Assembly (NCBI GenBank): GCA_014946745.1
Contig: JADCRD010000001.1
Coordinates: 558,001-622,000, forward strand
DNA length: 64,000 nt
DNA from: Lysobacterales bacterium
GTDB taxonomy: Bacteria > Pseudomonadota > Gammaproteobacteria > Xanthomonadales > Xanthomonadaceae
Direction: 5' to 3'
Each line of letters starts with the position of its first letter. The first letter of the stretch is position 1. This document shows, one piece after another, positions 1-8,924 of this stretch. The notes under the pieces were generated by a model. It saw only the letters and a list, made by a program, of their open reading frames with translations, did no database searches and was not told where the DNA came from. Both the position numbers and the translations under genes were made by a program.

Positions 1-15
1 TAGGCGATCGAGGAT

Positions 16-50
16 GCGACCCGGGCCGCGTATTGCGGCCCGGGTTGCGC
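16..50. terminator. Strong GC-rich hairpin, likely terminator of an upstream gene
   Basis: Arms at 16-29 and 35-48 pair over about 14 bp (one G-T pair) around the loop GTATT. There is no long T run after it, so it is a hairpin of terminator type rather than a textbook intrinsic terminator. The window opens with TAG, which could be the stop codon of the gene it ends; in related pilus loci pilY1 often precedes pilE, but nothing of that gene is visible here. Confidence 0.5.
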
Positions 51-179
51 TTAAGCTCTCGGATTGGATGCGCTCGGTGCTCTCGATGTCGCGTTCGACC
101 CGCGCTCTTGTAGTCGTCTCACCGGCCGCCTTTCATTCCCGGCGTGCCGGTTTACACAAGAATCATCAGGGGGTACGAG

Positions 180-581
180 ATGCGTATGCGTCAGCGCGGC
201 TTCACACTGATCGAGCTGGTCATCGTTCTGTTGGTCATTTCGATTCTTGTCGCTCTGGGCTATCCGAGCTACCAGGAGCAGATCCGCAAGTCCCGGCGGG
301 CGCAGGTCAAGGCGGACATGATGGAGCTAGCTCAGCTCGCTGAGCGTTGGTATACGACCAACACGACCTACCAGACCTTCGCCATTCCGGCGGGGCTCAA
401 CGTTTCGCCACGCACCGGGGGGACGGTTTACTACAACCTTCGGATCGAGGTTGCTCCTAGAGCCTTTACTCTCACCGCCGTACCTCAGGGTCCGCAAGCT
501 CAGGATCGCTGCGGCACTTTGACCCTTGATCACGCCAACCGGCGGACACAGTCAACAGGCACCGCGGAAGAGTGTTGGTGA
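180..581 (+). CDS. pilE: PilE-type minor type IV pilin
   Basis: A 133-aa prepilin with a class III (type IVa) leader: a short basic N-terminus ending in RG, then FTLIELVIVLLVISILVALGYP, in which the peptidase cuts before F and the Glu at mature position 5 is present. The rest is a short pilin headpiece with two Cys near the C-terminus (DRCGTLTLDHA and the terminal EECW), the usual disulfide layout of PilE minor pilins. I chose ATG 180 because AGGGGG lies about 7 bases upstream; ATG 186 is also possible. Minor pilins prime pilus assembly in the inner membrane. The gene stands apart from the other pil genes because an IS remnant lies between them. Confidence 0.9.
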   Translation: MRMRQRGFTLIELVIVLLVISILVALGYPSYQEQIRKSRRAQVKADMMELAQLAERWYTTNTTYQTFAIPAGLNVSPRTGGTVYYNLRIEVAPRAFTLTAVPQGPQAQDRCGTLTLDHANRRTQSTGTAEECW

Positions 582-795
582 TCTAGGTTTTGCTGCGGGT
601 CGCTGGGCTGATGGCCGACGGCCCTGCTTCTGCGAGCCGCTGCGTCTCCTAGGGCAGGTCTGATCAACTTCCCCGCGGACTTGATGAGACGTCGCGAATC
701 CGGCACTTGGCCGGAACTGGTCAGGTGGGACAGGCGCACGCGTGATCGAGCCGCGAGCGCCCCCTCCTTGGAGCGCGTGGAGCTCCGACAGATCC

Positions 796-971
796 GACCT
801 TGGGTAGCGGCCGTCGATTTGCCGAGATTTTGCGCCCCAGGGAAGCTCTGACCAACTCCAAGCTTGAGTTGAACGGAGTTCCTCCGGCGTCGTCTGCGAG
901 CGGGAAGAACGCTCACAGGCCCCGGCTCGACCCTTGGGTTCATCGAGCAGCACACATTTCCTGCGCCGCTC
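796..971. repeat. 176-bp direct repeat, copy 1
   Basis: This stretch is nearly identical to 2320-2495, differing by compensating single-base indels (one A gained before CCAACTCC, one A lost near GTTGACGG). It starts GACCTTGGGTAGCGGCCG and ends CCTGCGCCGCTC. I see no convincing coding frame in it. Its right end joins directly to the truncated IS110 transposase remnant. The preceding 582-795 holds nothing I recognise. Confidence 0.85.
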
Positions 972-1927
972 ATCGACGAGCAGGACGAAGTGTGTTCAGC
1001 GAGTTTGCCGAACAGCTTGGAGCACGTGCTGCAGGCGCTTGGGCCCTTCCTCAATGCGCTGAAGGCGCTGGCGGTGGAGTCGACCTACAACTGGTACTGG
1101 CTGGTCGATGGCCTGATGGATGCCGGCGTTGATGTTCGTCTGGTGAACACGGCCGCGATTCCGCAGTACGCAGGCCTGAAGCATGGCAATGACCACACGG
1201 ATGCGCGGCATCTTGCCATCTGCTGCGCCTGAACCTGCTGCCCGAGGGCTACATCTACCGCGTGAGCGACGCGGCGTGCGCGATCTGCTGCGACGACGCT
1301 TTCTGCTGGTTCGCCAGAGCGTGACGCTGACCAATTCGCTGCAGAGTGCGTGGTCGCGGCGTATGGGCCACGGCATCCGCACCAACGACCTGCGGCAGCT
1401 GACCGGCGAGGCGATCGAGAGCACGTTCATGGACGTTCATGAGCGCCTGGCGGTGCTGTCAGAACTCAAGCTGTTGCAGTGTTTGCACAGCCAGGTCGAC
1501 CAGATGGAACGCTGGGTGCTGGAGTCGATCCGTTGCACGCCCGAACTGCAAGCGCTGCGCAGCGTGCCGGGTATCGGTGTTGTGCTCGGTAGCACCATCC
1601 TCCTGGAACGGGCGAGATCTCACGCTTCGAAAGCGTCGGCGACTACGCCTCGTACTGCCGCATGGTCGAGAGCACGCGGCTCTCCAACGGCAAGAAGAAG
1701 GGCAGCGGCAACGCCAAGTGCGGCAACCGCTACCTGAGCTGGGCGTGGATCGAAGCCGCGAACTTCGCGATCCGCTTCAGCCCCGAGATCGCCGCTGGTT
1801 CGATCGCAAGGCGAGCAAGAAGCCGCGCCCGGTGGCGATCAAATCCGTGGCCCACAAGCTGGCACGCGCCGGCTACCACCTGATCAAAGACGGAGGCCAC
1901 TTCGATGTGAAGCGGGCGTTCGGCTAA
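972..1927 (+). pseudogene. Decayed IS110-family transposase
   Basis: Read across frames, the sequence gives a typical IS110 transposase: VESTYNWYWLVDGL, VNTAAIPQYAGLKHG and HTDARHLA from the DEDD RNase H-like domain, then NLLPEGYIY, VRQSVTLTNSL, the transposase_20 part (ELQALRSVPGIGVVLGS, FESVGDYASYCRMVEST, NGKKKGSGNAKCGNRYLSWA), and a C-terminus YHLIKDGGHFDVKRAFG ending in TAA at 1925. At least four frameshifts interrupt it, near 1216, 1273, 1612 and 1790. The N-terminal catalytic start is missing: the match begins at IDEQDEVC right after the direct repeat. It cannot make a working transposase. No terminal repeats are expected for this family and none were seen. It separates pilE from tfpZ. 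Confidence 0.88.
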
Positions 1928-2319
1928 GCACACCGGCGGCGCCTGAGGTCGGAACATGGGGTTGGTTTGCAACCACCAGATCTGAATGATCCAGGCGTCG
2001 TCGACCCGATTCAAAGGCAGGGGCCGCCTGCCCGGCGAGCCAACGAAGGGTTGGACGCGCACCGCGCGAACCACGTTACCTGTGCAGCCAAACCGGCCAC
2101 ATGGACGCCAGGGCAGAACCGATGAGTGTTTGGGGCAGCGATGCCTGGGGCTCCCGAAGGAGCCTAGATCCAAAATGTGACTGGTGCGGCCAAGAGCCGC
2201 AGCCACACGTGAACACAGGCGGGGACGGTCAAGCCAAGAAGCGGGTCAGCAGGAATAGAGAGAAGCCCGGGAAGCGGGAGGAGTTTTGTCAGCCCTGTTG
2301 ACACGGGCGGCGCAATGGC
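1928..2319. other. Non-coding stretch after the IS remnant
   Basis: No supported gene. The first ~100 bases may be the right flank of the IS110 element. Open frames here are short, overlap on both strands and have no recognisable product. Confidence 0.5.
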
Positions 2320-2495
2320 GACCTTGGGTAGCGGCCGTCGATTTGCCGAGATTTTGCGCCCCAGGGAAGCTCTGAACCAACTCCAAGCTTGAGTTGACGG
2401 AGTTCCTCCGGCGTCGTCTGCGAGCGGGAAGAACGCTCACAGGCCCCGGCTCGACCCTTGGGTTCATCGAGCAGCACACATTTCCTGCGCCGCTC
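2320..2495. repeat. 176-bp direct repeat, copy 2
   Basis: Second copy of the 796-971 repeat, in the same orientation, lying 132 bases before the tfpZ start. The two copies bracket the IS110 remnant, which suggests a duplication or insertion that split an ancestral pilE-tfpZ spacer. Confidence 0.85.
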
Positions 2496-2552
2496 TGGGT
2501 CTGTCTGCAGCTAGACTCCGTCGCTGGCAGTCGCGGGGTGATCACTGGGTCG

Positions 2553-2575
2553 CCCCCCCCCCCCCCCCCCCCCCC
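2553..2575 (+). repeat. Run of 23 C upstream of tfpZ
   Basis: An uninterrupted C23 tract, ending 52 bases before the tfpZ start codon. Homopolymers this long slip during replication and are used for phase variation in other bacteria. It is also the kind of tract that is often mis-sized in assemblies, so its exact length is uncertain. Confidence 0.9.
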
Positions 2576-2627
2576 GCCACCGCCGCAGTCGAATCTCACC
2601 GTGCTTCGTGTCGAGCAGGAGAATGCC

Positions 2628-3311
2628 GTGTCGCGCTACCGAGCCTTTGCCATCCACTTCGCCGTCAGCGCCCTGGTGGTCGGAACTTTCATGGGTCTCG
2701 TGCTCCTGCTCTGGTACCCCCCCGATCTGCTGGCGTTCGCCTTTCCTATGCGCTTGTTCTTGACTCTTATTGCTGTCGACGTGGTCGCGGGGCCGGTTTT
2801 GACGCTCATCGTCTACAGGCACGGCAAGCCGGGGCTGCGCTTCGACCTTATCTGCATCGCCTTGGTGCAGTTGGGTTTCCTCGTCTATGGCGTGCACTCG
2901 GCGTGGACCACGCGTCCTGTTTGGCTGGTGGCGGCGGCGGGCCAGATTGACGTGGTCTTCGCCAACGAAGTGCTGCCTAAGGAGCTGGCCAAGTCAAAAC
3001 TGCCGGATTTCCTCGAGCTGCCCAAGGACGGCCCGCGTCTGGCTGGGGCTCGGCTTCCTGAGGATCCCAAGGAGCGCGAAGCCTTGCTGATGGAGGCGCT
3101 GGCAGGGCAGGACATCAGCCGCCGCCCTGAGTATTTCGTGCCCTACGCTGAGGAGGCGGCGCGCCTGTTTGAACGCAAAGGGCGCAGGCTGGGTGACGGG
3201 CTGGAGCCTTTGGAGGTCGATATCGTCTCCAACCGCGGAGCTGGGTTCGTGCGGCTTGATGCCGCCACGGGGCAGCCGATCGACAGTCGACCAGATCCGC
3301 AGCTCCAGTAA
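2628..3311 (+). CDS. tfpZ: TfpX/TfpZ-family type IV pilin accessory protein
   Basis: A 227-aa inner-membrane protein. About four hydrophobic segments fill the first 120 residues (for example FAIHFAVSALVVGTFMGLVL and FLTLIAVDVVAGPVLTLIVY). A soluble part follows with GQIDVVFANEVLPKELAKS, which is characteristic of the TfpX/TfpZ pilin accessory group. These proteins are encoded next to pilA and modulate pilin assembly or stability. I chose GTG 2628 because AGGAG sits 5 bases upstream and the protein then begins at the first membrane segment. The frame stays open upstream through the C-run (which would read as poly-Pro) to a TTG at 2394, but that extension has no ribosome site. The repeat and C-run upstream may affect its expression. 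Confidence 0.85.
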   Translation: MSRYRAFAIHFAVSALVVGTFMGLVLLLWYPPDLLAFAFPMRLFLTLIAVDVVAGPVLTLIVYRHGKPGLRFDLICIALVQLGFLVYGVHSAWTTRPVWLVAAAGQIDVVFANEVLPKELAKSKLPDFLELPKDGPRLAGARLPEDPKEREALLMEALAGQDISRRPEYFVPYAEEAARLFERKGRRLGDGLEPLEVDIVSNRGAGFVRLDAATGQPIDSRPDPQLQ

Positions 3312-4042
3312 GGTGGCGAGGGGGGCTCTCCACAGATCGAGGGCTCATTGCGTCGGGTCGCTCATCCACCCCACGGGGCCAGCGCCACAGGGCGCCTCCC
3401 TGAGGCTACGCCGTTCAAGGCTGTCGTGAACTCGATCGGTGGCTGCGAGCCTGACCTCCTCGGAAGTGTTCTCGCTGATTCAAACCCACGAGTTCGAACT
3501 TCAAAGGCGCCTTTCGTGGCGCGCGGCAAACTTGATCTGCTGGGCGTTGCTCTTGGGTCAGCGACTCGTCCGACGGGTTCCCCCACGGCAGGGACTTACG
3601 CTGATCGGAGATGGCAGAAGCGCGTCGACTGCGAAGTGGCGCGGCTGTCGGCAGCCAAGGGTCCTGGAACGCGCGCCGGAGGCAAGCGGGCAGTGCCGCC
3701 AGGCGACAGATTTCCGGCGGCTCCGCGGCCAGTCGTTGTCGGCTCAGCTTCCGTGCGCGCTTCGGAAGTTATCTATGGAAGTGCAAGAGATGTCACTTCT
3801 TCGCTGCGAGCTTGGCAGCGGTCTGTCGTCCGGCAAGGGTTCTCTTGTTTAGTTTTGTAACGGCAAGTGACGCGAAGCGGCAGTCTTCGCCCTCAATTCC
3901 GACGGAGCGGAGGTGCCGGGTTCTAGGCTCTGTGAGCGGCCGCACGCGTGTGCCTTCTGCGTACCGGGTGGTTCTCCAGGATTGGCTGCAAAGGGCCGCA
4001 GAACACCCGCATAAATCACTTCGTGATGCTCTCTGCTGAAGT
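3312..4042. other. Long non-coding spacer before pilA copy 1
   Basis: About 730 bases between tfpZ and the first pilA promoter. Several overlapping frames are open but none has a recognisable product or ribosome site. From about 3855 onward the sequence is a diverged copy of the segment upstream of the second pilA (from about 4914), so it is the left end of a tandem duplication with a period of about 1060 bp. Confidence 0.6.
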
Positions 4043-4058
4043 TGGCACGCAAGCTGCT
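4043..4058 (+). promoter_or_regulatory. Sigma-54 (RpoN) promoter of pilA copy 1
   Basis: TGGCAC, five bases, then CTGCT matches the -24/-12 sigma-54 consensus TGGCAC-N5-TTGCW. Transcription would start near 4069, leaving a leader of about 100 bases. pilA is RpoN-dependent (PilS/PilR) in Pseudomonas and xanthomonads, so this fits known biology. Confidence 0.82.
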
Positions 4059-4171
4059 AGGCTTGTGGCGCGCATGCAGTGAGGCTGGCTGAAAGGGCCA
4101 GGGAGTCGGGCGGAAGCCACCTCTACAGCCTGCGTACACATGACTCAGAATGATTTCCCGGGAGACACACC

Positions 4172-4675
4172 ATGCAAAAGATCCACAAGGGCTTCACCTT
4201 GATTGAACTGATGATCGTGATCGCGATCATCGGCATCCTGGCCGCGATCGCAATCCCTGCGTACCAGGACTACACCATCCGCGGCCAGGTGTCTGAAGGC
4301 CTGACGATGGCAGCCTCCGCAAAGGCCCAGGTCTCCGAGTTTTACTCCCAGCGCGGTGTCGCTCCGGCTGATCGCACGAAGGCGGGCATGACGGCCAACG
4401 CGACCGACACGGCCGGCAACTACGTGAAGTCGCTGGACGTGGCCAACGGCGTGATCACCGTGACCTACAGCACCACTGCTCCCCAGCGCGCGAACAAGCA
4501 GATCGACACCAAGACGATCACTGTGGTCCCCTACGTGTCGAAGGACGGCACGGTGTCTTGGAAGTGTCGCGCCGTGGGTTCGACCGCCGCGCCGACCGCG
4601 ACGATCATGCCGGGTGCTGCCAACGCTGTGGGCGATGTCGAGGCCCGCTTCGCTCCCGCAGAGTGCCGCGAGTAA
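4172..4675 (+). CDS. pilA: Major type IV pilin PilA, copy 1
   Basis: A 167-aa major pilin. The leader is six residues plus Gly (MQKIHKG), followed by [20 protein letters not shown] with Glu at mature position 5, the site cut and N-methylated by PilD. A long N-terminal helix leads into a globular head with two Cys (C132 in WKCRAVG and C165 in AECRE) that would close the D-loop. The ribosome site GGGAGA sits upstream of ATG 4172. It differs from copy 2 at only four residues (D89E, A91T, T138V, N151D). It has its own sigma-54 promoter and its own terminator, so it is a separate transcription unit. Confidence 0.95.
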   Translation: MQKIHKGFTLIELMIVIAIIGILAAIAIPAYQDYTIRGQVSEGLTMAASAKAQVSEFYSQRGVAPADRTKAGMTANATDTAGNYVKSLDVANGVITVTYSTTAPQRANKQIDTKTITVVPYVSKDGTVSWKCRAVGSTAAPTATIMPGAANAVGDVEARFAPAECRE

Positions 4676-4696
4676 CTGTTTCTCTCTAGGTGGACG

Positions 4697-4724
4697 CGAA
4701 AGGGCCTTCGGGCCCTTTCGTTTG
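4697..4724 (+). terminator. Intrinsic terminator after pilA copy 1
   Basis: A perfect 10-bp stem (CGAAAGGGCC / GGCCCTTTCG) with the tetraloop TTCG, followed by TTTG. The same hairpin follows copy 2. Confidence 0.88.
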
Positions 4725-5102
4725 TGCGGTGAGAATTGTTGAACGCCTTGACTGTCCGCGGGAAGCCAGCTTCAAGGGAATCTCTGAACAACGCGCCGAC
4801 ATCCCTCCGCAGCGCCCTCGGCAGAGTTGTTTCGGATAGCTCCACTTGTCTCAGCAGCTTGCCGACCTGGCTCAAGCTCCGCTTGAGGTCAGTGATACCA
4901 CTTTGGTTCGGGTTTGTAACCGCATGTGACGCGATGCGGCAGTCTCCGACCGCGATCCCGTTGGCGTGGAAGCGCCCGACTCTAGGCTCTGTGAGCGGGC
5001 GCACGCGATTGTCCGCCGAGTAACCAAACTGCTCGGAACGACAGGCTGCAAAGGGTGGTAGGACACGTGATCAGGCCACTCCGTGACCCGCTGCGCTGTA
5101 GT
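4725..5102. other. Spacer between the two pilA copies
   Basis: No gene. From about 4914 it is a diverged copy of the region upstream of pilA copy 1, sharing blocks such as the one around TCTAGGCTCTGTGAGCGG. Confidence 0.6.
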
Positions 5103-5118
5103 TGGCACGCAAGCTGCT
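5103..5118 (+). promoter_or_regulatory. Sigma-54 (RpoN) promoter of pilA copy 2
   Basis: Identical core to the first pilA promoter: TGGCAC, GCAAG, CTGCT. The bases around it have diverged while the -24/-12 element has not, which points to selection on the element. Confidence 0.82.
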
Positions 5119-5232
5119 AGGCTTCCTACACGCAAGCGGTGAGATTGGCCAAATGGGTCAGGGAATCGGGTGCAAGCCATCTCGACAGCCTGCGTATTCA
5201 CCGTCTAAACACTTTCTCCCGGGAGACATACC

Positions 5233-5736
5233 ATGCAGAAAATCCACAAGGGCTTCACTCTGATTGAGCTGATGATCGTGATCGCGATCATCGGCATCCT
5301 GGCCGCGATCGCAATCCCTGCGTACCAGGACTACACCATCCGCGGCCAGGTGTCTGAAGGCCTGACGATGGCAGCCTCCGCAAAGGCCCAGGTCTCCGAG
5401 TTTTACTCCCAGCGCGGTGTCGCTCCGGCTGATCGCACGAAGGCGGGCATGACGGCCAACGCGACCGACACGGCCGGCAACTACGTGAAGTCGCTGGAGG
5501 TGACCAACGGCGTGATCACTGTGACCTACAGCACCACCGCTCCCCAGCGCGCGAACAAGCAGATCGACACCAAGACGATCACTGTGGTCCCCTACGTGTC
5601 GAAGGACGGCACGGTGTCTTGGAAGTGTCGCGCCGTGGGTTCGGTCGCCGCGCCGACCGCGACGATCATGCCGGGTGCTGCCGACGCTGTGGGCGATGTC
5701 GAGGCCCGCTTCGCCCCGGCAGAGTGCCGCGAGTAA
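5233..5736 (+). CDS. pilA: Major type IV pilin PilA, copy 2
   Basis: A 167-aa prepilin, 163 residues identical to copy 1, with the same leader, cleavage site, mature Glu5 and Cys pair. The four differences (E89, T91, V138, D151) all fall in the exposed head domain. The two coding regions are almost identical in bases across their middle, while the flanking spacers are clearly diverged, a pattern expected from gene conversion. GGGAGA precedes ATG 5233. It has its own promoter and terminator, and pilB follows 181 bases later. Confidence 0.95.
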   Translation: MQKIHKGFTLIELMIVIAIIGILAAIAIPAYQDYTIRGQVSEGLTMAASAKAQVSEFYSQRGVAPADRTKAGMTANATDTAGNYVKSLEVTNGVITVTYSTTAPQRANKQIDTKTITVVPYVSKDGTVSWKCRAVGSVAAPTATIMPGAADAVGDVEARFAPAECRE

Positions 5737-5757
5737 CTGTTTCTGCCTAGGTGGACG

Positions 5758-5785
5758 CGAAAGGGCCTTCGGGCCCTTTCGTTTG
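5758..5785 (+). terminator. Intrinsic terminator after pilA copy 2
   Basis: Same 10-bp stem, TTCG loop and T-rich tail as after copy 1. It should insulate the abundant pilA message from pilB. Confidence 0.88.
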
Positions 5786-5917
5786 TGCGCTGGGGATTGT
5801 CATAAACTGTGACGGCGTCCGCGAAGCGAGCAGCTATGCTCGGGTTTCGCCTAATGCTTTACTGCAGCCGCATGCGGTAAAGTCCTGTTCAGACTGGTAA
5901 AGCGCGGAGCAACACCC

Positions 5918-7642
5918 ATGAACGGTCCAGCCGCCGTCAACCTGGTGGGCATCACCGGTATCGCCCGCCGTCTGGTGCAGGATGGCCACTTGGGGGAGGC
6001 AGAGGCACGTCGAGCGCTGGATGAGACCGCCAAGGACAAGGCCCCGATCACCCAGTGGCTCTTGGGTCGCGGTCTCGTATCGGGCAGCCAGATCGCCCAG
6101 GCACAGGCCATCGAGTTCGGTATGCCCATGATCGACGTCGTGGCGATGGATGCTACCCAGATGCCGGTCAAGCTGATCGACGAGAAGTTGATAACCGCTC
6201 ACAAAGCGCTGCCGTTGTTCAAGCGCGGTAACCGGCTGTTCGTTGGCATCGCGGATCCGACCAACACCCGTGGCCTGGACGAAATCAAGTTCGCCGCGAA
6301 CCTCGTCGTCGAGCCCATCCTTGTCGCCCAAGACCAGCTGGAAAAGGCGATCGACGTCGCCTTGAGCGCGGCCGATGCATCCGTCGGCGGGCTCGAAGAC
6401 GATGAGGGCCTCGAGAATCTAGAACTTGGCGATGCGGGCGAAGAGGGGGATGCCGCGGGCGGCGTTGACGCCAAGGGTGACGACACTCCGGTGGTGCGCT
6501 TCGTCAACAAGATGCTGGTGGATGCCATCAAGCGCGGCGCCTCGGACATCCACTTCGAACCCTACGAAACCGAGTACCGCGTGCGCTTCCGAATGGACGG
6601 CATTCTGAAGAGCGTCGCCAAGCCGCCGATCAAGCTCAGCCCGCGCATCTCTTCCCGCCTAAAGGTCATGTCCGCGCTCGACATCGCGGAGCGCCGCGTG
6701 CCGCAGGACGGCCGCATCAAGCTCAATTTGTCCAAAACCAAGTCGATGGACTTCCGCGTCAGCACGTGCCCGACTCTGTTCGGCGAGAAGATTGTGCTGC
6801 GTATCCTCGACGGCTCGGCCGCCAAGCTTGGCATCGATAAGCTCGGCTACGAAGACAACCAGAAGCAGCTGTTTCTGGATGCCATCGAGAAACCCTACGG
6901 CATGGTGCTTGTCACCGGCCCGACGGGGTCTGGCAAGACGGTGTCCCTGTACACTGCGCTCAATATCCTCAACACCGAGGGCCGCAACATCAGCACGGTC
7001 GAGGATCCGGTCGAGATCCGCGTGCCGGGCATCAATCAGGTGCAGCAGAACAACAAGCGCGGCATGACCTTCGCTGCTGCACTGCGCAGTTTTCTGCGTC
7101 AGGACCCGGACGTGATCATGGTTGGCGAGATCCGCGACCTTGAAACGGCCGAGATCGCCGTCAAGGCTGCGCAGACCGGCCACATGGTGCTCAGCACTCT
7201 GCATACCAACGACGCTCCGCAGACCGTCAGCCGCCTGATGAACATGGGCATCGCGCCCTACAACATCATCAGCTCGGTGACCCTGGTGATCGCGCAGCGC
7301 CTGGCGCGCCGTCTCCACGACTGCAAGCGCCGAATTGAGCTGCCCAAGCCTGCGCTGCTTGCTGAGGGCTTCACCGAAGCCGATATTGCCAGCGGCATGA
7401 ATCTCTATGAAGCCGTCGGATGCGACGAGTGCAACGAGGGCTACAAGGGCCGCACCGGCATCTACCAGGTGATGCCGCTGACAGAAGAGATCCAGGCGAT
7501 CATCCTGCAGGGCGGCAACGCCATGCAGATCGCCGCTGCCGCCGACCGCTCGGGCATCAACGACCTGCGCAAATCGGCCCTCCTCAAAGCGCGCAACGGC
7601 GTCACCAGCCTTGCCGAAATCAACCGCGTCACCAAGGACTAA
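5918..7642 (+). CDS. pilB: Type IVa pilus extension ATPase PilB
   Basis: A 574-aa cytoplasmic ATPase that drives pilus extension from the inner-membrane platform PilC. It has the N-terminal MshEN/GSPII_E region (about 1-150), an acidic linker (about 150-190), then the motor domain with Walker A GPTGSGKT (about 334-341), the Asp box, Walker B (DPDVIMVGEIRD) and the His box (LSTLHTNDAPQT). The C-terminal zinc site is unusual: the usual CxxC after ARRL reads LHDCK, so one of the four Cys is lost and a His stands nearby; CDEC is intact. GGAG lies about 10 bases before ATG 5918. pilC follows after three bases, so the two are co-transcribed. Confidence 0.95.
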   Translation: MNGPAAVNLVGITGIARRLVQDGHLGEAEARRALDETAKDKAPITQWLLGRGLVSGSQIAQAQAIEFGMPMIDVVAMDATQMPVKLIDEKLITAHKALPLFKRGNRLFVGIADPTNTRGLDEIKFAANLVVEPILVAQDQLEKAIDVALSAADASVGGLEDDEGLENLELGDAGEEGDAAGGVDAKGDDTPVVRFVNKMLVDAIKRGASDIHFEPYETEYRVRFRMDGILKSVAKPPIKLSPRISSRLKVMSALDIAERRVPQDGRIKLNLSKTKSMDFRVSTCPTLFGEKIVLRILDGSAAKLGIDKLGYEDNQKQLFLDAIEKPYGMVLVTGPTGSGKTVSLYTALNILNTEGRNISTVEDPVEIRVPGINQVQQNNKRGMTFAAALRSFLRQDPDVIMVGEIRDLETAEIAVKAAQTGHMVLSTLHTNDAPQTVSRLMNMGIAPYNIISSVTLVIAQRLARRLHDCKRRIELPKPALLAEGFTEADIASGMNLYEAVGCDECNEGYKGRTGIYQVMPLTEEIQAIILQGGNAMQIAAAADRSGINDLRKSALLKARNGVTSLAEINRVTKD

Positions 7643-7645
7643 GCC

Positions 7646-8911
7646 ATGGCCGTCGCCACCAAAACCGCCGCGCGCCCCGCCAAACCCCTGCCCAAGCGCC
7701 AGGGCAGTGAGCTGCAGCCCTTTGTTTGGACCGGAAAGGACAAGCGCGGCACCGTGATGAAGGGCGAGCAGCTCGCCAAGAACGCCAACCTGCTCAAGGC
7801 AGAGCTTCGTCGACAGGGCATCACGCCCAGCGCCGTCAAGCCGAAGGCCAAGCCGCTTTTTGGTGCGGCGGGTTCGACGATCACGGCCAAGGACATTGCG
7901 ATCTTCAGCCGTCAGATCGCCACCATGATGAAGTCAGGCGTGCCCTTGGTGCAGGCCTTCGAGATCATCGCCGGCGGCCAGAAGAATCCGCGCATGAAAA
8001 CGATGCTGGAAGACATCAAGTCGACCATCGAAAGCGGCAGCACTCTGCACGAGGCGCTGCAGAAGCACCCGGTGCAGTTCGACGAGCTGTATCAGAATCT
8101 CGTGCGCGCCGGCGAGGGCGCAGGTGTGCTCGATACGGTCCTGGACACCATCGCGACGTACAAAGAAAACACCGAAGCGCTGAAAGCCAAGGTCAAGAAG
8201 GCTTTGTTCTACCCAGCCGTAGTGATCGTTGTGGCCATGCTGGTGTCGGCCATTCTGCTGATCTTCGTGGTGCCGCAGTTCGAGCAGGTGTTCAAGGGCT
8301 TCGGCGCTGAGTTGCCCGCGTTCACCCAGATGATTGTGAGCGCCTCCCGGTTCATGCAGGACTACTGGTGGATGATTCTTGCGATCGTCGTCGGCGCGAT
8401 CGTGGGGTTGGTTCAAGCGAAAAAGCGGTCGGTCAACTTCGCCCGCTTCCTTGATCGCGTCCTGCTCAAGGTGCCTGTGATCGGCCAGATCATGCACAAC
8501 TCGGCGATCGCTCGCTTTGCTCGCACCTTGGCCACCACTTTCCGCTCGGGCGTGCCCTTGGTCGAGGCGCTGGAAACTGTGGCCGGTGCCACGGGCAACA
8601 TCGTCTATACCGATGCCGTAAACCGCATCCGCCAGGATGTCGCGGTGGGCTACCAGCTCAACCTGTCCATGCGACAGGTCAACCTGTTTCCGCACATGGT
8701 GGTGCAGATGACCGCGATCGGCGAAGAGGCGGGCGCGCTCGACACCATGCTGTTCAAGGTGGCGGAGTTCTACGAGCAGGAAGTGAACAACGCCGTGGAT
8801 ACCCTAAGCAGCCTGATCGAGCCCTTCATCATGGTGTTCATCGGCATCATCATCGGCGGCATGGTGATTGGCATGTACCTGCCGATCTTCAAGCTCGCTG
8901 GCGCCATCTGA
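7646..8911 (+). CDS. pilC: Type IV pilus inner-membrane platform protein PilC
   Basis: A 421-aa GspF/PilC-family protein with two homologous T2SS_F domains (from IFSRQIATMMKSG around residue 90 and RFARTLATTFRSG around residue 290). Membrane segments lie at about 185-211, 240-258 and 391-417. It couples PilB action to pilin insertion. The start is three bases after the pilB stop, and AAGGA at the end of pilB serves as ribosome site. Confidence 0.95.
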   Translation: MAVATKTAARPAKPLPKRQGSELQPFVWTGKDKRGTVMKGEQLAKNANLLKAELRRQGITPSAVKPKAKPLFGAAGSTITAKDIAIFSRQIATMMKSGVPLVQAFEIIAGGQKNPRMKTMLEDIKSTIESGSTLHEALQKHPVQFDELYQNLVRAGEGAGVLDTVLDTIATYKENTEALKAKVKKALFYPAVVIVVAMLVSAILLIFVVPQFEQVFKGFGAELPAFTQMIVSASRFMQDYWWMILAIVVGAIVGLVQAKKRSVNFARFLDRVLLKVPVIGQIMHNSAIARFARTLATTFRSGVPLVEALETVAGATGNIVYTDAVNRIRQDVAVGYQLNLSMRQVNLFPHMVVQMTAIGEEAGALDTMLFKVAEFYEQEVNNAVDTLSSLIEPFIMVFIGIIIGGMVIGMYLPIFKLAGAI

Positions 8912-8924
8912 GGCCGGTCGCCGC

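Noticed and set aside
552-1054. Minus-strand frames across copy 1 of the direct repeat
   Set aside because: The equivalent frame in copy 2 is shifted by an indel, so no protein is conserved between the copies.
2394-2627. N-terminal extension of tfpZ running through the C-run as poly-proline
   Set aside because: The upstream start is a TTG with no ribosome site and lies in the direct repeat; the GTG at 2628 has AGGAG and matches the family start.
3480-3560. Possible tRNA because of a GTTCGAAC-like segment
   Set aside because: No cloverleaf, acceptor stem or anticodon arm can be formed around it.
3348-3860. 170-codon open frame between tfpZ and pilA
   Set aside because: No ribosome site or family similarity, two other frames are open over the same bases, and its end lies in the duplicated pilA upstream segment.
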